Assembly: GCA_002688965.1 (NCBI GenBank)
Contig: NZEE01000065.1
Location: 1 to 17,833 of the forward strand
Direction: 5' to 3'
DNA length: 17,833 nt
Source of the DNA: an archaeon
Lineage (GTDB): Archaea; Aenigmatarchaeota; Aenigmatarchaeia; GW2011-AR5; GCA-2688965
In this document: in pieces, positions 14,720 to 17,833 of the stretch
Layout: the number at the start of each line of letters is the position of its first letter
Numbering within the stretch: position 1 is the stretch's first letter
The notes under the pieces: model-generated
What the model saw: the letters and a program-made list of their open reading frames with translations, nothing else
What the model was told of the DNA's origin: nothing
The model's database searches: none
Translations under genes and position numbers: made by a program

Positions 14720-15028
14720 TTATTTTCTACTTGTTGATACCATTGCAATTTCTGATTCACGCACTAGTATATATTTTTCATCATTTAATTTAACTTCTTT
14801 TTGACTACCCAAATTACTTTTATGTAATAGTACTGTATCGCCTTTTTTTACGGCCATTGGAATCATGTTTCCTAACATTGGATTAATTAATCCTGGTCCA
14901 ATTGATATAACATCTGCATAAACGAATTGTCCATCTATACCATCAACTAAAATAATTCCGGAGGTTGTCTTTTCAGCCTTTTCTTGTTCCTTTAAAAGAA
15001 CTTGGTCTCCCATTGGTTTCATTTTCAT
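14720..15028 (-). CDS. groES: GroES-like co-chaperonin (Cpn10)
   Basis: 102 residues, the normal length for Cpn10. It starts MKMKPMGDQVLLKEQE (as in KPLxDRVLVK), followed by EKTTSGIIL (19-27), a form of the mobile loop whose hydrophobic I-I-L tripeptide contacts GroEL. Then come ADVISIGPG (38-46), VKKGDTVLLHK (about 60-70) and the C-terminal YILVRESEIAMV strand. All core GroES elements are there. In T4 the gp31 protein and in other phages GroES-like proteins retarget the host chaperonin for capsid folding. A good ribosome site (AGGAG) precedes the ATG. It lies between queE and the 70-aa gene in the deazaguanine cluster, an unusual location, probably because of operon sharing. Confidence 0.92.
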   Translation of the reverse strand: MKMKPMGDQVLLKEQEKAEKTTSGIILVDGIDGQFVYADVISIGPGLINPMLGNMIPMAVKKGDTVLLHKSNLGSQKEVKLNDEKYILVRESEIAMVSTSRK

Positions 15029-15031
15029 ATT

Positions 15032-15844
15032 CTATACTCCTGTTGTTTTATTCCATGCACTGACATGTAATCTTGTTAATCCTATAAATCCATATTTTTT
15101 AGCCATTTCAAGTACAAATGCTGTTCTTTCATGAAAATTATCTTGATCATCTAATCCTGGCATCATACAAATCCGTTTCGGGTCAATATCAAATGGTTCT
15201 ACAAAATCATTAATAATTTCTTGCAAGTCTTGGTTATTACTAATTACAAATTTAAAATAATAATTATCATGTTCCATTATTCTTTTAATTGCTTTAGGAA
15301 CAATTCGTTCTTCTTTTGAATGTCCTGAATTAGCTAATTTTACGGAACAATTAATTTGATCTAATCTTTTAAACATTTCATCATTAATATACATTGTTCC
15401 GTTTGTTTCAATTTCATTATAAACATTATTAGAATCATAAATTCTGTCATAGAATTCTAAAAAACTAACAATACATTCTTGATTTACTTTCATTAAGGGT
15501 TCTCCACCTGTCCATACTAAATGTACCCTTCCATTATAAATCCAATCATCAATTTCTTGGTCGATCCATTTATCAATCAAATAATGATGTGGTTTTTTAT
15601 GTCCTTTAATCCAGACTGGAATTGTATCACAAGTCCAGGTAGCCGTTCCTTTTTCGTGTAAATCACCTTTAAAATCTCCTGGCGGAAAGGTACCGGTTCT
15701 AATTTCTTTCATATGTTTTTTAGAGGCACCACAACTTAAATTACAATTCATTAATCGTATAAAATAAGCTGGATATCCAGTTGTGACTCCCTCACCTTGG
15801 ATTGTATAAAAATCTTCTGATATTGGTAAAAAATCTCTATTCAT
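15032..15844 (-). CDS. queE: 7-carboxy-7-deazaguanine synthase, radical SAM, with expanded cluster loop
   Basis: 270 residues from the ATG at 15844, whose first codons overlap the queD stop by 8 bases. I prefer it to the ATG at 15883, which overlaps queD by 47 bases, because SEDFYTIQGEGV then lies near the N-terminus as usual in QueE. The [4Fe-4S] cysteines are C34, C38 and C72 (MNCNLSC, then WTCDT), that is C-x3-C-x33-C instead of the usual C-x3-C-x2-C, so a loop of about 31 residues is inserted. WTGGEPL (111-117) binds SAM, and YNEIETNGT is the family motif. It makes CDG from 6-carboxytetrahydropterin. The last codons match the HVSAWN ending of family members. Confidence 0.9.
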   Translation of the reverse strand: MNRDFLPISEDFYTIQGEGVTTGYPAYFIRLMNCNLSCGASKKHMKEIRTGTFPPGDFKGDLHEKGTATWTCDTIPVWIKGHKKPHHYLIDKWIDQEIDDWIYNGRVHLVWTGGEPLMKVNQECIVSFLEFYDRIYDSNNVYNEIETNGTMYINDEMFKRLDQINCSVKLANSGHSKEERIVPKAIKRIMEHDNYYFKFVISNNQDLQEIINDFVEPFDIDPKRICMMPGLDDQDNFHERTAFVLEMAKKYGFIGLTRLHVSAWNKTTGV

Positions 15845-16313
15845 AATATATTGCCGAATTCTTTTTATTTTCGTTACATTCAACTTTAACTACTTTACAC
15901 CTAGCTGCATCTGTTTTAGATAAAACATCATTGAATTTATCGTAAACTAATTTTGCCATTGCTTCAGCTCCTAATTTATCTAAAATATGTACTTTGGCTA
16001 TTCCCATTTGGCCCATTTGCTCAAAAATATCAATATAGGGGTCATCTTTTTCAGCCAATAAGGTATGATCAAACATATGATCCATCCAATCTTTTAATCC
16101 ATTACCGACTGGCTTATCCTTAAAACCTCCAAAGTCGACGACCCAATTCATTTCATCCAAACCATCATTAATTGCAGTATCATTTGGTTCAAACCATACT
16201 TTGAATTCCATAGCATAACCATGTAATAACTGACAGTGACTATGTTGAGCTTTCCACTGCCTTAAAGCAATTGTATAATTATCAAATATTTTTGTTGATT
16301 GAAATTTGGGCAT
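15837..16313 (-). CDS. queD: 6-carboxy-5,6,7,8-tetrahydropterin synthase, QueD-like
   Basis: 158 residues. The active-site region reads KAQHSHCQLLHGYAMEFKVWF (21-41). H24 and H31 fit two zinc ligands and C27 the catalytic cysteine. The third ligand of E. coli QueD (second His of H-G-H) is replaced by Y33; H26 in HSH could compensate. VVDFGGFK (58-65) and FDHTLL (81-86, D82/H83) match the catalytic Asp/His region, and VECNE (144-148) provides the pterin-binding glutamate. The enzyme would convert dihydroneopterin triphosphate to 6-carboxytetrahydropterin for QueE. The same HGY pattern, as I recall, marks a phage/marine QueD subgroup. It starts the queD-queE-folE run after a 60-base gap with a candidate promoter. 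Confidence 0.87.
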   Translation of the reverse strand: MPKFQSTKIFDNYTIALRQWKAQHSHCQLLHGYAMEFKVWFEPNDTAINDGLDEMNWVVDFGGFKDKPVGNGLKDWMDHMFDHTLLAEKDDPYIDIFEQMGQMGIAKVHILDKLGAEAMAKLVYDKFNDVLSKTDAARCKVVKVECNENKKNSAIYYE

Positions 16314-16330
16314 AGTGTTTTTCTTTTTTC

Positions 16331-16359
16331 ATATTAAATATAAAGAAAATTATTGTAAA
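16331..16359 (-). promoter_or_regulatory. Sigma70-like promoter candidate before queD
   Basis: On the minus strand TTTACA (16359-16354) and TAATAT (16336-16331) are separated by exactly 17 bases, the ideal sigma70 spacing. It lies in one of the few gaps, 18 bases before the queD ATG. A related arrangement precedes the 112-aa gene. AT-rich DNA produces such matches by chance, and a Bacteroidetes host would prefer TTTG and TAnnTTTG boxes, which are not seen here. Confidence 0.4.
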
Positions 16360-16373
16360 TACCAAATATTTAA

Positions 16374-16673
16374 TTAAAAATATCTCCAACAAAGAAAATA
16401 TTTTTGACCTTTTAACAAATGTGACGATGCAAAATCTGCAGGTCTGTTCCTTTGTAAATACTTACGCTTTGCATGATGTCCACGGACAACTACAAAATTT
16501 CCGGCATTTGGATACATTTGTTTAAACGGGACACCAGTATATTCACCTTCCTTTATAACACTTCGTGATGTTACTGTATCCCAATACATAGTCTTTAGAT
16601 ATTCTCTATCGTAATATGGCATATACTTCCAATCAAATCCGATACACGAATTTTTAAAATCTAATTCTTCCAT
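16374..16673 (-). CDS. Unknown protein (99 aa)
   Basis: I do not recognise it. It is aromatic-rich at the N-terminus (FDWKYMPYYDREYLKTMYWD), then has a Gly/Val strand region (AGNFVVVRGHH), a basic KRKYLQRNRP stretch, and ends FLCWRYF. It has two cysteines, no membrane segment and no signal peptide. The basic, aromatic middle could bind nucleic acid, but there is no motif. Its leader, AAAAAGAAAAACAATTT before ATG, resembles the leader before queD (AAAAAAGAAAAACACT). It is followed by a 60-base gap before queD. Confidence 0.5.
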   Translation of the reverse strand: MEELDFKNSCIGFDWKYMPYYDREYLKTMYWDTVTSRSVIKEGEYTGVPFKQMYPNAGNFVVVRGHHAKRKYLQRNRPADFASSHLLKGQKYFLCWRYF

Positions 16674-16688
16674 AAATTGTTTTTCTTT

Positions 16689-16922
16689 TTAATTTGCAAT
16701 AACTGGTCCGGTTAAGGTAATTACCATAAAATTATCAACATGTTGATTAATAATATTAACCTTTTGTTCAACATCATCAAACTCTGATAGTATTCCTAAC
16801 CTTTGAAATAATTTTAGTTCGTCTGCAGGCTTTACTACTTTTTTAAAAAACTCTCTATTAAAGCTTTCAAGAAATTTAGTATCTTTTGCATCAGAAAAAT
16901 TTTCTAGCAATTTATTTTTCAT
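16689..16922 (-). CDS. Unknown small helical protein (77 aa)
   Basis: I do not recognise it. Residues 1-60 are mostly charged and helical (FLESFNREFFKKVVKPADELKLF, about 17-39; then VEQKVNIINQHVDNF). The end, MVITLTGPVIAN, is a short hydrophobic strand. There are no cysteines and no signal peptide. No Shine-Dalgarno is visible, only an A-rich leader. It starts 5 bases after the 112-aa gene ends, so it is on the same transcript. Confidence 0.5.
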   Translation of the reverse strand: MKNKLLENFSDAKDTKFLESFNREFFKKVVKPADELKLFQRLGILSEFDDVEQKVNIINQHVDNFMVITLTGPVIAN

Positions 16923-16927
16923 AACTT

Positions 16928-17266
16928 TTAATTTTTAATCTGCTTTGATCTTAAATCTAGACCAAGATTCTTATAACAAAACCAACGAGCGATTTCAAAT
17001 TCATTTACGGCCATTTTCTCTGCATCATGAGTCAATATACTCTTCGGAAGCCACATATATTTTTCATCTATATCAACACAAATAGCCTTTTCAGTTATTT
17101 TTGAAACTGTTCCTTTAGCTACTTGGCCCGGGCTGGCATTAACTCCTCCTACTTGATCTCCGTTATATCGATTATGATAGCTCCAAGATGTATAAGATGT
17201 ATAATTTAATTTAAGTATTTGACCGACTTTTACTTCCTCGGCCGGAAGTATTGTTCCGTATTTCAT
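16928..17266 (-). CDS. Unknown beta-rich protein (112 aa)
   Basis: No family name is known to me. Residues 10-22 (EEVKVGQILKLNY) and 51-76 (KGTVSKITEKAICVDIDEKYMWLPKS) suggest a small beta-barrel. The 'VxKxTEKAxxVxxxxxxxWxPKS' pattern recurs in short uncharacterised phage and bacterial domains. The middle (YTSYTSWSYHNRY, then GGVNASPG) is low-complexity and polar. The C-terminus (NEFEIARWFCYKNLGL) is a helix. There is no membrane segment. It is the first gene after a 90-base gap containing a possible promoter. Confidence 0.55.
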   Translation of the reverse strand: MKYGTILPAEEVKVGQILKLNYTSYTSWSYHNRYNGDQVGGVNASPGQVAKGTVSKITEKAICVDIDEKYMWLPKSILTHDAEKMAVNEFEIARWFCYKNLGLDLRSKQIKN

Positions 17267-17303
17267 GGTTTATAGTGTTTAATGGTTAATTTTCTCTTCT
17301 TTA

Positions 17304-17333
17304 TATATAAAGATAAGGAAAAAATCTCGTAAA
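17304..17333 (-). promoter_or_regulatory. Sigma70-like promoter candidate before the 112-aa gene
   Basis: On the minus strand TTTACG (17333-17328) is followed after 17-18 bases by TTATATA (17310-17304), about 38 bases before the ATG. The block shares a layout with the candidate before queD (GG-x-ATTTAC, a T-rich spacer with TTTTC, AT-rich -10, then AAGAAxAGAAAA). The shared layout is the main support; either could be chance in AT-rich DNA. The rest of this 90-base gap shows no terminator hairpin. Confidence 0.4.
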
Positions 17334-17356
17334 TCCTAGACATTTGATAACTTTTT

Positions 17357-17557
17357 TTATTTTATTTTAACTTCTTCTGGTGTATATGAAGAATGGCCCC
17401 TATAAATTGCTTGAATTTTAAACTTACTATTTTTATATTTAGACTTTTGTAATTTTTCATTTATCCATTGAACTGCCGAATGTTCGGAGAATTCTTTTTT
17501 TCTAAACACTTCGGACCAATCTTTTTTTATTTCATAAATATAATAAAATTTTTTCAT
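17357..17557 (-). CDS. Unknown small basic protein (66 aa)
   Basis: I do not recognise it. It has a strand-helix-strand pattern: KKFYYIYEIKKDWSEVF, then AVQWINEKLQK (a helix), then KYKNSKFKIQAIYRG, ending EEVKIK. It is rich in Lys and Tyr, without cysteine. A good ribosome site (AAAGGAT, about 5 bases before ATG) supports it as real. It begins 15 bases after the ribonucleotide reductase gene ends, so it may be co-transcribed with it. Confidence 0.5.
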   Translation of the reverse strand: MKKFYYIYEIKKDWSEVFRKKEFSEHSAVQWINEKLQKSKYKNSKFKIQAIYRGHSSYTPEEVKIK

Positions 17558-17572
17558 ATCATCCTTTATAAG

Positions 17573-17833
17573 TTAAACAACTTCACATGCATTTCCTGCA
17601 CAAGCAAGTTCCAATTTTAGATCTGTCTCATCATTAATTTCCATGACCTTTGATAAATCGATAGTTTTAAGGTTGGAAAACATAGTATCATATTCCTCTT
17701 CTGATATATCTTCCATTGGTAATTGTGGATAAATTCCACCCCAATAAGGTAATACTGCAAGACCGTTATAATGTTCTCTATTTTCCCACATCCATTCTCC
17801 AGCGGCTCCCCATTCATGGTCTCGTAAAGAAAT
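17573..17833 (-). CDS. nrdJ: C-terminal end of class II (B12-dependent) ribonucleotide reductase, 5' part outside window
   Basis: The reading frame is open to base 17833, so the 5' end is missing; only about 86 residues are visible. Read from the edge, it starts ISLRDHEWGAAGEWMWENRE, followed by YNGLAVLPYWGGIYPQLPMEDISEEEYD. This matches the pattern near the end of class II reductases (E-W-x-x-x-G-x-W-x-x-x-N, G-x-x-x-L-P, P-x-E-D/E-I-x-x-E-x-Y). The final residues, ELACAGNACEVV, carry the C-x4-C redox pair that re-reduces the active site. It would make deoxyribonucleotides using adenosylcobalamin. The tail pattern argues for class II, not class I. An ATG at 17791 is internal, not the start. 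The class assignment is from the tail only. Confidence 0.8.
   Translation of the reverse strand: MSLRDHEWGAAGEWMWENREHYNGLAVLPYWGGIYPQLPMEDISEEEYDTMFSNLKTIDLSKVMEINDETDLKLELACAGNACEVV

Noticed and set aside
14719..14760. Longer start for the 70-aa gene at 14760
   Set aside because: It would overlap the groES-like gene by 41 bases and adds a polar N-terminus, while the ATG one base after the groES-like stop gives a clean start.
15845..15883. Longer start for queE at 15883
   Set aside because: It would overlap queD by 47 bases and add 13 residues in front of a normal QueE N-terminus; the ATG at 15844 overlaps the queD stop by only 8 bases.
17267..17356. tRNA or structured RNA in the 90-base gap
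   Set aside because: The stretch lacks cloverleaf elements and any stable GC stem; only the promoter-like boxes stand out.
17617..17817. 66-residue frame on the minus strand at the right edge
   Set aside because: It overlaps the ribonucleotide reductase tail in a different frame; the reductase frame has family motifs through the window edge.

Overview
The window looks like part of the genome of a large, AT-rich, T4-related tailed phage, or a provirus or metagenomic contig of one. Every supported gene is on the minus strand, so the region is transcribed from high to low coordinates. Genes are packed with gaps of 0 to about 90 bases or with overlaps, often 4-base ATGA overlaps. No tRNA, rRNA, CRISPR array, insertion sequence or integrase was seen, and no gene-free stretch exceeds 300 bases. 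The best host clue is a small exported protein whose signal peptide ends S-Y-S|Q, the Bacteroidetes style. Together with the low GC this makes a flavobacterium-like host plausible, but that is inference.

Layout in transcription order (right to left). (1) 17833-17573: C-terminal end of a class II-like (B12-dependent) ribonucleotide reductase. (2) 17557-16374: four small unrecognised genes. (3) 16313-13876: precursor genes for a 7-deazaguanine base, namely queD, queE and folE, with a GroES-like co-chaperonin and a small unknown gene between queE and folE. (4) 13876-11405: family B DNA polymerase, starting in the folE stop codon. (5) 11368-8209: a small membrane protein, an unknown protein, a GT-B glycosyltransferase and a DpdA-type guanine transglycosylase. 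(6) 8197-5806: sliding clamp (gp45-like), clamp-loader ATPase (gp44-like), a zinc-ribbon protein and a gp62-like clamp-loader subunit. (7) 5809-3777: a small conserved protein, a PD-(D/E)XK nuclease with a possible Fe-S cluster, a SLOG/YspA-like protein, an unknown protein and a secreted repeat protein resembling the 'Septknot' (DUF6150) family. (8) 3748-1: two GT4-like glycosyltransferases, an unknown protein and the N-terminal part of a GT2 glycosyltransferase.

How it fits together: FolE, QueD and QueE convert GTP to 7-carboxy-7-deazaguanine (CDG), and DpdA inserts 7-deazaguanine bases into finished DNA in exchange for guanine. The window therefore encodes a hypermodification pathway physically mixed with the replisome genes. 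QueC (CDG to preQ0) is not in the window, so the final base could be CDG or a CDG derivative rather than a preQ0-type base, unless queC lies outside or comes from the host. A glycosyltransferase translationally coupled to DpdA raises the untested idea that the base is glycosylated. QueE and QueD both carry unusual active-site motifs. The three glycosyltransferases at the left end may instead act on virion or host surface glycans; two of them share a short basic LPKL(K/R)K terminal motif.
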